From the NCBI GenBank assembly GCA_036393335.1, contig DASWHD010000121.1, forward strand, positions 1-20,667: a stretch of DNA of 20,667 nucleotides, given 5' to 3'. Made by a program: the position numbers and the translations under genes. The notes under the pieces were generated by a model, which saw only the letters and a program-made list of their open reading frames with translations, did not search any database and was not told where the DNA came from. The stretch is from DASWHD01 sp036393335. GTDB lineage: Bacteria; CG2-30-53-67; CG2-30-70-394. Positions 1 through 7,306 of the stretch are shown one piece after another (position 1 is the first letter of the stretch; every line of letters starts with the position of its first letter).

Positions 1-1409
1 TCGGGCCACTCGCGCGGGTGGCCCTCCTCCGGCAGCTTGCGGGTGGCATCGATGCCGATCTTGCCGCCGAACTTGGGCAGGGGCGAGGAGTGGTCCAGGG
101 CGTCGAGCGGCCCCTCGACGATGGTCACGTCGCGCCGCCAGTCGACGTTGTTGGACAGGCGGAACACCACCTGGCGCGGGTCCTGGACGTCGACCTCCTG
201 GTCCACCACCACGATGCACTTGGAGAACTGCATCTGCCCGGCGCCCCAGATGGTGTGCATGATCTTGCGCGCGTGGCCCGGGTAGCGCTTGTCGATGGAG
301 ATCAGCACCAGGTTGTGGAACACCCCCTCGATGGGCAGGTTGAGGTCGACGATCTCCGGGTTCTGGCGCCGCAGCAGGGGGAGGAAGATGCGCTCGGTCG
401 CCTTGCCCAGGTAGTCGTCCTCCATGGGCGGCGGGCCGACGATGATCGTCGGATAAATAGCGCGCTGCTTGCGGGTGATGCAGGTGCAGTGGAAGACCGG
501 ATACGGCTCCGCCAGGGAGTAGTAGCCGGTGTGGTCGCCGTACGGCCCCTCGATGCGTGACTCGGCCGGGTCGACGTAGCCCTCCAGGACGATCTCCGCG
601 CTGGCCGGCACCTCCATCTCCGGAATCGTCTCGCAGGGCACCAGCTCCACCGGCTTGTTGCGCAAGAAGCCGGCGAAGAAGATCTCGCCGATCCCCTCGG
701 GCAGGGGGGCCGTCGCCGAATAGATGGTCGCCGGGTCGCAGCCCAGGACCACCGCCACCGGCAGGACCTCGCCGCGGCGCGCCCGGTCCTGGAGGTGCTT
801 GGCGCCGTGCTTGTGGATGTGCCAGTGCATGCCGGTGGTCTTGGCATCAAAGAGCTGCATGCGGTACATGCCGACGTTGCGGAAGCGGCCGTCCGCCGAC
901 TTGGTGAAGACCAGGGGCAGGGAGATGAACGGCCCACCGTCGTCCGGCCAGGCGGTGATGATGGGCAGCTTGGTCAGGTCCGGGTCGTGGTCGATCACCT
1001 CCTTGCACGGCGCCGTCTTCACCCGCCGCGGCAGGAAGTTGCCGAGCTGCTTGAGCTTGGGCAGGGAGCGCACCGCCCCCATGAAGTCCTTGGGCCAGTC
1101 GGGATCCAGGAGGTCGATCAGGCGCGCGCCGGGCTCCTCCAGGGACTCCACGCCGAGAGCCATGCACATGCGCCGCTCGGAGCCGAACAGGTTGATCGCT
1201 ACCGGCAGGTCCGCGCCCTTCACCCGCTCGAAGAGCAGGGCCTTGCCGCCGCCGATCGCCTTGCACTGGGCGTCGGCGATGGCGGAGATCTCCAGGTAGG
1301 GGTCGACCTCGCAGGTCACCCGGCACAGCTCCCCCGCCTCGTCCAGGGCGCGGAGGAAGTGGCCGAGGTCGTCGTAGGCGATGCGCGGCTTGGGCGGGGC
1401 GTCGGCCAT
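1..1409 (-). CDS. ubiD: UbiD-family prenylated-FMN decarboxylase (3' end outside window)
   Basis: The gene runs leftward from ATG at 1409 and is still open at base 1, giving about 469 codons. UbiD proteins are usually 480-500 residues, so only the C-terminal tip is missing. UbiD enzymes use prenylated FMN to decarboxylate aromatic or polyprenylated acids such as 4-hydroxy-3-polyprenylbenzoate. Visible family signatures are DPHLEI-like DPYLEI near the N-terminus, PIITAWPDDGGPF, RNVGMYRMQ (with the conserved Arg), VLGCDPAT, PASAEIVLEGYV followed by EGPYGDHTGYY (the conserved Glu region), and GKIGIDATRK near the end. The wording of several blocks (TTGMHWHIHKHGA, VFHNLVLISIDKRYPGHARK) reminds me more of the menaquinone-pathway UbiD relatives than of E. 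coli UbiD, so the quinone served is uncertain. It is divergent from the Mo-hydroxylase operon, with a 139-bp gap. The family call is certain; the exact substrate is inferred. Confidence 0.93.
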   Translation of the reverse strand, partial: MADAPPKPRIAYDDLGHFLRALDEAGELCRVTCEVDPYLEISAIADAQCKAIGGGKALLFERVKGADLPVAINLFGSERRMCMALGVESLEEPGARLIDLLDPDWPKDFMGAVRSLPKLKQLGNFLPRRVKTAPCKEVIDHDPDLTKLPIITAWPDDGGPFISLPLVFTKSADGRFRNVGMYRMQLFDAKTTGMHWHIHKHGAKHLQDRARRGEVLPVAVVLGCDPATIYSATAPLPEGIGEIFFAGFLRNKPVELVPCETIPEMEVPASAEIVLEGYVDPAESRIEGPYGDHTGYYSLAEPYPVFHCTCITRKQRAIYPTIIVGPPPMEDDYLGKATERIFLPLLRRQNPEIVDLNLPIEGVFHNLVLISIDKRYPGHARKIMHTIWGAGQMQFSKCIVVVDQEVDVQDPRQVVFRLSNNVDWRRDVTIVEGPLDALDHSSPLPKFGGKIGIDATRKLPEEGHPREWP

Positions 1410-1469
1410 GGTCTTCGCGGGCGGGACGGATGAGGGGCGAGTCTATGGGGGTCACCGCCGGCGGAAAAG

Positions 1470-1486
1470 GCGGTGGGATCCACCGC
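1470..1486. promoter_or_regulatory. Inverted repeat in the ubiD/iorA divergent region
   Basis: GCGGTGG (1470-1476) and CCACCGC (1480-1486) form a perfect 7-bp inverted repeat around GAT, with another short GC palindrome just upstream (about 1456-1464). It lies in the 139-bp gap shared by the two divergent transcripts, where an operator could act on both. No clear -35/-10 pair is visible for either gene. An operator role is only a guess, since GC-rich DNA gives such repeats by chance. Confidence 0.25.
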
Positions 1487-1534
1487 TTGTTCCCGCACCG
1501 GCGTGGGCGTACCGTCTGACCGTCTCCGGCCAGC

Positions 1535-1543
1535 GGGAGGGAG
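1535..1543 (+). promoter_or_regulatory. Ribosome binding site that fixes the iorA start
   Basis: GGGAGGGAG lies five bases upstream of ATG 1549. It supports this start over upstream in-frame codons reaching back to 1381, which would overlap the start of the divergent ubiD gene. Confidence 0.7.
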
Positions 1544-1548
1544 TACCG

Positions 1549-2004
1549 ATGCTGCTCACCGTCAATGGCACCCGGCACGAGGTGGAGGCGCCGCCCGACA
1601 TGCCCCTGCTGTGGATGCTGCGCGATCTCCTCGGTTTGACCGGGACCAAGTTCGGCTGCGGGATCGCGCAGTGCGGTGCCTGTACCGTGCACGTCAATGG
1701 CGCGCCGCTACGCTCCTGCATCACGCCGGTATCCGCCGTCGCGGGCAAGGCAATCACCACCATCGAGGGCCTGTCGCCCGATGCCAGCCATCCGGTGCAA
1801 CGCGCCTGGGCCGAGCTGGACGTGGTGCAGTGCGGCTACTGCCAGTCCGGCCAGATCATGTCGGCCGCCGCCCTCCTGGTCGCGAAGCCCAATCCCAGCG
1901 ATGCCGACATCGACGCCGCGCTGAGCGGAAATATCTGCCGCTGTGGCACCTACCGGCGCATCCGCGCGGCGGTGCACCGCGCGGCCGCGCTCGCCAAGGT
2001 CTGA
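1549..2004 (+). CDS. iorA: 2Fe-2S subunit of a molybdenum hydroxylase (isoquinoline 1-oxidoreductase alpha type)
   Basis: This 151-residue small subunit carries two [2Fe-2S] clusters that pass electrons from the Mo site of the partner protein. The N-terminal plant-ferredoxin-like domain has Cys37, Cys42, Cys45 and Cys57 (CGIAQCGAC then C). The C-terminal helical domain has Cys95 and Cys98 (CGYC) and Cys130 and Cys132 (CRC). All eight ligands of the xanthine-oxidase small-subunit pattern are present, and the length matches the IorA/CoxS family. It has no export signal of its own, as is usual for IorA-type subunits, which are thought to travel with the Tat-exported large subunit. It is the first gene of the operon and lies 58 bp before iorB. 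The family call is firm. The name iorA refers to subunit type and does not show that isoquinoline is the substrate. Confidence 0.93.
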   Translation: MLLTVNGTRHEVEAPPDMPLLWMLRDLLGLTGTKFGCGIAQCGACTVHVNGAPLRSCITPVSAVAGKAITTIEGLSPDASHPVQRAWAELDVVQCGYCQSGQIMSAAALLVAKPNPSDADIDAALSGNICRCGTYRRIRAAVHRAAALAKV

Positions 2005-2014
2005 GGGAGGCAAG

Positions 2015-2050
2015 ATGCGACTCTCCCGGGATCGTCACTCCGCCGTCTGA
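2015..2050 (+). other. Eleven-codon mini-ORF with strong RBS ahead of iorB
   Basis: GGGAGG (2005-2010) is followed four bases later by ATG 2015, which opens an 11-codon frame (MRLSRDRHSAV) ending at TGA 2048-2050. It is in the same frame as iorB, whose ATG is 12 bases after this stop and lacks a comparable ribosome binding site. It may be a leader that couples iorA and iorB translation, or simply the remnant of an older iorB start. Translation is not shown by the sequence. Confidence 0.3.
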
Positions 2051-2062
2051 AGCACACCTCCC

Positions 2063-4219
2063 ATGGATGACATCGCAGGCCTTTCCCGCCGCGACTTCCT
2101 CAAGGCCGGTGCCTGTGCCACCGGCGGCCTCGTGATCGCCTTCGTGGTGCCCGGTGCGCAGCGCTTCGCGCGCGCCCAGCCGGCGGTCGCCGGGACGACG
2201 TTTGCGCCAAACGCCTTCCTGCGTGTCGGCAGCGACGACAGCGTCACCGTCCTGCTGGCACACGCGGAGATGGGCCAGGGCATCTGGACGACATTGCCGA
2301 TGTTGATCGCCGAGGAGCTCGACTCCGACTGGAGCAAGATCAAGGTCGAGCACGCGCCGGCGGCGCCGGCCTATGCCCATACCGCTTTCGGTATGCAGAT
2401 GACCGGTGGCTCATCCAGCACCCGGTCGGAATTTGATCGCTATCGCCAGGCCGGCGCGACTGCGCGCGCCCTGCTGGTGGCCGCCGCGGCTCAGCGCTTC
2501 GCTGCGCCTGCCGCAGCTTGCCGCACCGAGAATGGCTGGGTCGTGTGCGGCGACCGGCGCGCGCGCTACGGCGAGCTGGCCGCGGCCGCGGCGCGGCTCC
2601 CGGCGCCGGAGACGGTGGCGCTCAAACCCGCCAAGGACTGGCAGATCATCGGCCATCGCACCCGGCGTCTGGACACCCCGGAGAAGATCACCGGCCGGGC
2701 GCAGTTCGGCATGGACGTGCAGTTCCCCGGTCTGCTCACCGCCGTGGTGGCGCGGCCGCCGGTGTTCGGCGCCACGGTGCAGGGCTGCGACGCGAGCCAG
2801 GCCAAGGCCGTGCCCGGCGTACGCCACGTGGTGCAGGTACCCAGCGGCGTGGCGGTGATCGCCGACCATTTCTGGGCCGCCAAGCTCGGCCGCGATGCCC
2901 TGAAGATCGACTGGGATCTGGGCCCGCACGCATCCCTCGACGGCGCCGTGCTGCGCGCGGAGTTTCGTCGGCTGGCCGAGACCCCGGGTGCGGTCGCCGC
3001 CGCGGCCGGCAACGTCACGGTTGCCCTGAGCGCGGCGGCTACGATTCTGGAGGCCGAATACGCGGTGCCCTATCTCGCGCACGCGCCGATGGAGCCGCTC
3101 AACTGCACGGTGAAGATCGGCGCGGATCGGTGCGAGATCTGGACCGGCACCCAGTTCCAGACCCTCGACCAGCAGGTCGCGGCGCAGATCACGGGGCTCA
3201 AGCCCGAGCAGGTGGAGATCCACACCGTCTTCCTCGGCGGCGGCTTCGGCCGTCGCGCCACCCCGACCTCGGACTGCGTCACCGAGGCGGTGCATGTGGC
3301 CAAGGCCGCGGATGCGCCGGTCAAGACCGTCTGGACCCGTGAGGACGACGTGCGCGGCGGCTACTACCGGCCGTCCTACCTGCACCGTGCCCAGGTCGGT
3401 CTCGGCAGCGACGGCCTGCCGGTGGCCTGGCGGCACACGATCGTCGGCCAATCCATCCTCGCGGGCACACCGTTCGAGCAGGCGATGGTCAAGGACGGCA
3501 TCGACATGACCTCGGTGGAAGGCACGTCCGACTCGCCGTATCTCAAGGGCCTTACGGACTTTCACGTCGATCTACATTCGCCCCAGACCGGCATTCCCGT
3601 GCTGTGGTGGCGCTCGGTCGGTCACAGCCACACCGCCTTCGTGATGGAAGGCATCATAGACGAGCTGGCCCATGCCAACCGCAAGGACCCGGCGGAATAC
3701 CGCCGCCGCCTCCTGAAAGACCACCCACGTCACCTCGGGGTGCTGAACCTGGCGGTCGAGAAGGCCGGCTGGGGGTCGCCGCTGCCCGAAGGCCGCGCGC
3801 GCGGCGTCGCCGTGCACGAGTCGTTCGGGAGCTACGTCGCCCAGGTGGCCGAGGTATCCGTGGACCGGAGCAAGATCCGCGTGCACCGCGTGGTCTGCGC
3901 CGTCGACTGCGGCATCGCCGTAAATCCCGAGACGATCGCGGCACAGATGGAATCGGGGATCGTCTTCGGGTTGAGCGCAGCGCTGCACGGCGCAATGCAC
4001 TTCACGGGCGGGCGGGTGCAGGAGTCCAACTTCCACGACTACCCGGTGCTGCGCCTGAGCGAGATGCCGGTGGTGGAGGTGCATATGGTGGCGAGCACCG
4101 AGAAGCCCGGCGGGATCGGCGAGGTCGGTGTGCCGCCGATCGCGCCGGCGGTGGCGAACGCCGTGGCGGCGCTGACGGGCGAACGGCTGCGCGAGCTACC
4201 ACTCACGCTGCCCACCTGA
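2063..4219 (+). CDS. iorB: Molybdopterin-binding large subunit of a Mo hydroxylase (isoquinoline 1-oxidoreductase beta type), Tat-exported
   Basis: This 718-residue catalytic subunit belongs to the xanthine-oxidase superfamily, IorB branch. These enzymes hydroxylate N-heterocycles or oxidise aldehydes using Mo-molybdopterin cytosine dinucleotide. The N-terminus is a twin-arginine signal (SRRDFLK at 8-14, a hydrophobic stretch to about 30, then ARAQPA), so the complex should act in the periplasm. Family motifs include AHAEMGQG (66-73), APMEP (341-345), the Mo-cofactor loop GGGFGRR (392-398) and C-terminal GGIGEVGVPP, in which Glu687 fits the conserved active-site glutamate. The length is typical of IorB (about 700-780). 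ATG 2063 is chosen because it places the Tat motif eight residues in and an in-frame TGA lies just upstream. There is no FAD subunit, so electrons probably leave through iorA to a cytochrome, consistent with the next gene. The substrate is unknown. Confidence 0.93.
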   Translation: MDDIAGLSRRDFLKAGACATGGLVIAFVVPGAQRFARAQPAVAGTTFAPNAFLRVGSDDSVTVLLAHAEMGQGIWTTLPMLIAEELDSDWSKIKVEHAPAAPAYAHTAFGMQMTGGSSSTRSEFDRYRQAGATARALLVAAAAQRFAAPAAACRTENGWVVCGDRRARYGELAAAAARLPAPETVALKPAKDWQIIGHRTRRLDTPEKITGRAQFGMDVQFPGLLTAVVARPPVFGATVQGCDASQAKAVPGVRHVVQVPSGVAVIADHFWAAKLGRDALKIDWDLGPHASLDGAVLRAEFRRLAETPGAVAAAAGNVTVALSAAATILEAEYAVPYLAHAPMEPLNCTVKIGADRCEIWTGTQFQTLDQQVAAQITGLKPEQVEIHTVFLGGGFGRRATPTSDCVTEAVHVAKAADAPVKTVWTREDDVRGGYYRPSYLHRAQVGLGSDGLPVAWRHTIVGQSILAGTPFEQAMVKDGIDMTSVEGTSDSPYLKGLTDFHVDLHSPQTGIPVLWWRSVGHSHTAFVMEGIIDELAHANRKDPAEYRRRLLKDHPRHLGVLNLAVEKAGWGSPLPEGRARGVAVHESFGSYVAQVAEVSVDRSKIRVHRVVCAVDCGIAVNPETIAAQMESGIVFGLSAALHGAMHFTGGRVQESNFHDYPVLRLSEMPVVEVHMVASTEKPGGIGEVGVPPIAPAVANAVAALTGERLRELPLTLPT

Positions 4220-4233
4220 GGGAGGAGGTCGCG

Positions 4234-4824
4234 ATGGGCGTGCGCCTCCTGCCGATCCTGTTGCTCGTGATCCCGCTTGCCGCCTGCGACCCTGCGGCCA
4301 AGGCGCGCGCACAGGCCGTCGCGGCATTCGCGACGGTCCAGGAGGTCTTCCAGCACCCGCGCTGCCAGAACTGCCACATCCCCGGTGACGCACCGCTGCA
4401 GTTCGACGCCGGCCTACCGCACGCGATGGCGGTGGCGCGCGGTCCCACCGGCACGGGCGCGCCGGGCCTGCCCTGTGCCGCCTGCCACGGCAGCGCCAAT
4501 CCGCCTGCCAGCTACGGACCCCATGCGCCACCGGGCGCGCCCCACTGGGGGCTGCCGCCGCCCTCGCACAAGATGGTGTTCATCGGCCTTTCGCCGGCCG
4601 AGTTGTGCGCGGCCATCCAGGACCCGGACGCCAACGGCGGCCGCGACTTCGCGGCGCTGATCGAGCACGTGAGCCAAGACCCCCTGGTGCTCTGGGGCTG
4701 GGATCCCGGCGGCGAACGCGCGCCGGTGCCGGTCCCGCACGCCGAATTCGTTGCCAAATTCAAGCAGTGGGCGGCTGCCGGCGGGCCGTGTCCGGAGGAC
4801 CGGCTCGAGGATGCCTCACGCTGA
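4234..4824 (+). CDS. Diheme c-type cytochrome lipoprotein, probable electron acceptor of the IorAB-like enzyme
   Basis: The 196-residue product starts 14 bp after iorB behind a strong GGAGGAGG site (4221-4228). The N-terminus is a lipoprotein signal peptide with lipobox LAAC, so Cys18 would be lipidated. Asp19 in the +2 position is the classical inner-membrane retention signal in enteric bacteria. Two CxxCH heme sites follow: CQNCH (44-48) and CAACH (81-85). The picture is a diheme cytochrome c anchored on the periplasmic face of the inner membrane, well placed to take electrons from the Tat-exported IorAB complex and pass them to the respiratory chain. Similar heme proteins accompany isoquinoline-oxidoreductase-like operons, and some related dehydrogenases fuse cytochrome domains to the large subunit. 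The heme sites are seen directly; the partnership is inferred from operon position. The C-terminal half has no motif I recognise. Confidence 0.85.
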   Translation: MGVRLLPILLLVIPLAACDPAAKARAQAVAAFATVQEVFQHPRCQNCHIPGDAPLQFDAGLPHAMAVARGPTGTGAPGLPCAACHGSANPPASYGPHAPPGAPHWGLPPPSHKMVFIGLSPAELCAAIQDPDANGGRDFAALIEHVSQDPLVLWGWDPGGERAPVPVPHAEFVAKFKQWAAAGGPCPEDRLEDASR

Positions 4825-5839
4825 CCGGCCGCCGACCGCGCCACCCATGGAAACCGCCGACCACGAAGTGCTGCGCACCGCCTGCGAGTGGCTCGCGGCG
4901 GGCGAGACCGTGTATCTCGTCACGGTGGCGAAGACCTTCGGCTCCGCGCCGCGCCCGCCGGGCTCATTGCTTGCGCTGCGCGCCGACGGCCGCTTCGTCG
5001 GTTCGGTTTCGGGAGGCTGCATGGAGCACGACCTCGCCGCGCGCCTGCGGGAGGGCCGCCTGCCGCAGAGGCTTCCCGGGGTCGTCACCTATGGCGTCAC
5101 GCGCGAGGAGGCGCAGCGTCTGGGCCTGGCGTGTGGGGGTCGGCTCGAGCTGGTCATCGAGCGACTCGACGCTGCCGCCCCGCTGCACGGCATCCTCGCG
5201 CAGATCGAGGCGCGCGCGTGCGTCGCGCGCCGCCTGTATATCGCTACGGGCGAGGCGAGCCTGCGGCCGGCCAGCAACGAAGAGGGGGAGTTCTCGTACG
5301 ACGGCCGTGAGCTGCGCAAGGTCTTCGGTCCCCGCTGGCGGTTATTGTTGATCGGCGCCGGGCAGCTCTCCCGTTTCACCGCGCAGATGGGACTGGCGCT
5401 CGACTACGAGGTGATCGTCTGCGAGCCGCGCGCCAAGATCGCCGAACGATGGCAGGTCGCGGATACCGTGCTCGACACCCGCATGCCGGACGACGCTGTG
5501 CAGGGCCTCGCCCACGAGCACTGCGCGGTGCTCGCCCTCATGCACGACCCGAAGCTCGATGACCTCGCTCTCATGGAGGCCCTCGCCGGCCCGGCGTTCT
5601 ACGTCGGGGCGCTGGGCTCGCAGGCCAACAACGACAAGCGGCGCGCGCGTCTCGCCGCCTTCGGCGTGGCGCCGCACCGGCTCGCGCGGCTGCACGGCCC
5701 GGTCGGACTGCCCCTGGGCGCCAAGACGCCGGCCGAGATCGCGCTCGCCACCCTCGCCGGCGTCACCGCCACGCGCCACGGCGTCGCGCTCGCAGCCAGT
5801 GCGGCGCTGCCGCCCACGGGCCGCCAGGCCCATGGCTGA
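4811..5839 (+). CDS. xdhC: XdhC/CoxI-family molybdenum cofactor maturation protein
   Basis: XdhC-family chaperones bind the Mo cofactor, promote its sulfuration and deliver it to enzymes of the xanthine-oxidase family; here the client would be iorB. The 342-residue product has the N-terminal XdhC/CoxI domain (TVAKTFGSAPRPPGS at about 38-52, then GSVSGGCMEHDL with Cys70). A C-terminal Rossmann-like domain begins at about 178 (LLLIGAGQLSRF) and includes YVGALGSQANNDKRRARL and a closing GAKTPAEIALATLAGV block. The start is a choice: ATG 4811 overlaps the upstream gene by 14 bp and has GAGG directly before it, while ATG 4847 is 12 codons further in and just before the conserved region. The gene is translationally packed between the cytochrome and mocA. 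Family confidence is high; the exact start is less sure. Confidence 0.9.
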   Translation: MPHADRPPTAPPMETADHEVLRTACEWLAAGETVYLVTVAKTFGSAPRPPGSLLALRADGRFVGSVSGGCMEHDLAARLREGRLPQRLPGVVTYGVTREEAQRLGLACGGRLELVIERLDAAAPLHGILAQIEARACVARRLYIATGEASLRPASNEEGEFSYDGRELRKVFGPRWRLLLIGAGQLSRFTAQMGLALDYEVIVCEPRAKIAERWQVADTVLDTRMPDDAVQGLAHEHCAVLALMHDPKLDDLALMEALAGPAFYVGALGSQANNDKRRARLAAFGVAPHRLARLHGPVGLPLGAKTPAEIALATLAGVTATRHGVALAASAALPPTGRQAHG

Positions 5840-6461
5840 TCTCTGGGGCGTCCTGCTCGCCGCAGGAGCGAGCCACCGCTTCGGTGCGGACAAGCGTCTT
5901 CATCCCCTCGCGGGCGGCGTGGCGATGGCGGTCCGCGCGGCGCGCACCCTGCTGCATGCCGTGCCCCACTCCGTCGCCGTGGTACGCGCCGCCGACCGCG
6001 AGGTCGCGGACCTGCTCGCCGCCGAAGGCATCGGCATCGTCGTGAATCCGCGCCCGGACGACGGCATGGGTGCGAGCCTCGCCTGCGGCGTGCGCGCCGC
6101 TGCCCGGGCCACGGGCTGGGTGATCGCGCTCGCCGACATGCCGTTCATTCAGGCGGCGACGGTCGCGGCGGTCGCGCGGGCGGTAGGACAGAGCGATGTC
6201 CTCGCCGCTCCCGTGTTTGCGGGCCACCGCGGCCATCCCGTCGCCTTTGGCCGTGCCTACTTCGCCGACCTCATCGCGCTGACCGGCGATACCGGGGCAC
6301 GTGAGGTCCTGGAACGGCACCTGGAACGTCTGACGCTCATACCGGTCGATGATCCGGGGATCCACAGGGACATCGACTGCCCTGCGGATCTTGCCACAAG
6401 GGGGACCATCCCCAGGAGGGTTGCCATGGGTAGAATGACGTCGGATTGGGTGGCGCCGTGA
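5832..6461 (+). CDS. mocA: MocA-like molybdenum cofactor cytidylyltransferase
   Basis: MocA transfers CMP from CTP to Mo-molybdopterin, making the molybdopterin cytosine dinucleotide used by bacterial xanthine-oxidase-family enzymes. The 209-residue product has the nucleotidyltransferase signature LLAAGASHRFGADK (8-21), then DDGMGASLACG (about 76-86) and ALADMPF (99-105), close to the MobA/MocA pattern and the usual length of about 200. It overlaps the end of xdhC by 8 bp (ATGGCTGA), indicating coupled translation. The neighbours decide for MocA over the GTP-specific MobA, because IorB-type enzymes carry the cytosine form. The final 15-20 residues (from about 190) do not match the family core and run into the next gene. 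Specificity for CTP is inferred from context. Confidence 0.87.
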   Translation: MADLWGVLLAAGASHRFGADKRLHPLAGGVAMAVRAARTLLHAVPHSVAVVRAADREVADLLAAEGIGIVVNPRPDDGMGASLACGVRAAARATGWVIALADMPFIQAATVAAVARAVGQSDVLAAPVFAGHRGHPVAFGRAYFADLIALTGDTGAREVLERHLERLTLIPVDDPGIHRDIDCPADLATRGTIPRRVAMGRMTSDWVAP

Positions 6462-7264
6462 ATAGCGTGACGACGGCCGGGGGTGAGGCGGTGGGGTGTG
6501 GCGGGAGCGAGTGGCTACCGCTGCTGCACGCGATCGCCGACCGAGCGGACCGCATCGCGCTGCGCTACTTCCGCACGGCGGATCTGCGCGTCGACCGCAA
6601 GGTCGATGGCTCGCCCGTGAGCCAGGCGGACCGGGCGATCGAGACCATGGCGCGCGAGCTGATGGCGGCGCGCGCACCCGCAGCGGGCGTGTATGGCGAG
6701 GAGCAGGGCGGATCGCCCGCAGGGGGCGGCACACGCCTGATCATCGACCCGATCGACGGCACGCGGAATTTCGTCCGCGGCATCCCGGTGTTCGCCTCGT
6801 TGCTGGCGATCGAGCGCGACGGCGTGATCATCGCGGGGGTCGTTTCGGCGCCCGCCCTGCGGGCGCGCTGGCACGCCGCCCGGGGTCAAGGGGCGTTCGC
6901 CGCTACGCGCCGCCTGCGCGTGTCCGCGATCGGCGAACTCGCGCGGGCCCACGTGTTCCATGGCGACCTGAGCGGACGGGCCGAGGGGCCGACCGTGCCA
7001 CGCCTACACGCGCTGCTGGCGTCGGTGGAGCGGACCCGGGGGTTCGGCGACTTCTATCAGCACATGTTGGTCGCGGAAGGCGCAGGGGAAATCGCCGTCG
7101 ATCCAGACCTGAAGCCGTGGGACATCGCGGCGGTGAAGATGATCGTCGAAGAGGCAGGCGGACGATGCACGTCGTTCGCGGGGGACGATTCGCTCAGCGG
7201 CGGCAACCTCCTCTCCACCAACGGCGCCCTCCACGAAGCGGCGCTCGCTTTCCTGCGACCCTAG
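6458..7264 (+). CDS. Inositol-monophosphatase-family phosphatase, HisN-like
   Basis: These are Mg2+-dependent phosphatases of small phosphate monoesters (inositol phosphate, histidinol phosphate, PAP). With the GTG start at 6458 the protein has 268 residues and shows all metal-site motifs: GEEQGG at about 80-85, DPIDGTRNF at 97-105 and KPWDIAAVK with Asp222. The wording around DPIDGTRNFVRGIPVFASLLAIE and GVVSAPALRARWHAARG (shown here only as family blocks) is what I associate with the histidinol-phosphatase (HisN) branch. GTG 6458 overlaps the mocA stop as GTGA, the usual coupled arrangement. A TTG at 6446 and a GTG at 6470 are alternatives, and no good ribosome binding site is seen. A role in Mo-cofactor metabolism is not known for this family; it may simply share the transcript. 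No other histidine gene is in the window. Confidence 0.85.
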   Translation: MNSVTTAGGEAVGCGGSEWLPLLHAIADRADRIALRYFRTADLRVDRKVDGSPVSQADRAIETMARELMAARAPAAGVYGEEQGGSPAGGGTRLIIDPIDGTRNFVRGIPVFASLLAIERDGVIIAGVVSAPALRARWHAARGQGAFAATRRLRVSAIGELARAHVFHGDLSGRAEGPTVPRLHALLASVERTRGFGDFYQHMLVAEGAGEIAVDPDLKPWDIAAVKMIVEEAGGRCTSFAGDDSLSGGNLLSTNGALHEAALAFLRP

Positions 7265-7280
7265 CCCGCATTTCTCACCA
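7265..7280 (-). repeat. 16-bp repeat, copy 1 (CCCGCATTTCTCACCA)
   Basis: The first of three exact copies of CCCGCATTTCTCACCA begins directly after the stop of the phosphatase gene. The others are at 8665-8680 (same orientation) and 8869-8884 (inverted). Copies 1 and 2 bracket the radical SAM gene as direct repeats 1.4 kb apart. Strand is given as the direction in which the motif reads TGGTGAGAAATGCGGG. An exact 16-base match three times in 1.7 kb is far beyond chance. Confidence 0.85.
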
Positions 7281-7306
7281 TGAATCTGCTGCGACCGTGC
7301 GCGCCA

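Noticed and set aside
18..1433. Plus-strand frames over the ubiD region
   Set aside because: The minus-strand translation is an unmistakable UbiD protein running off the window edge; the plus-strand frames are its shadows.
1487..1515. TTGTTC and TACCGT as a promoter for the iorA operon
   Set aside because: Each hexamer matches the consensus at only three of six positions, no better than chance in this region.
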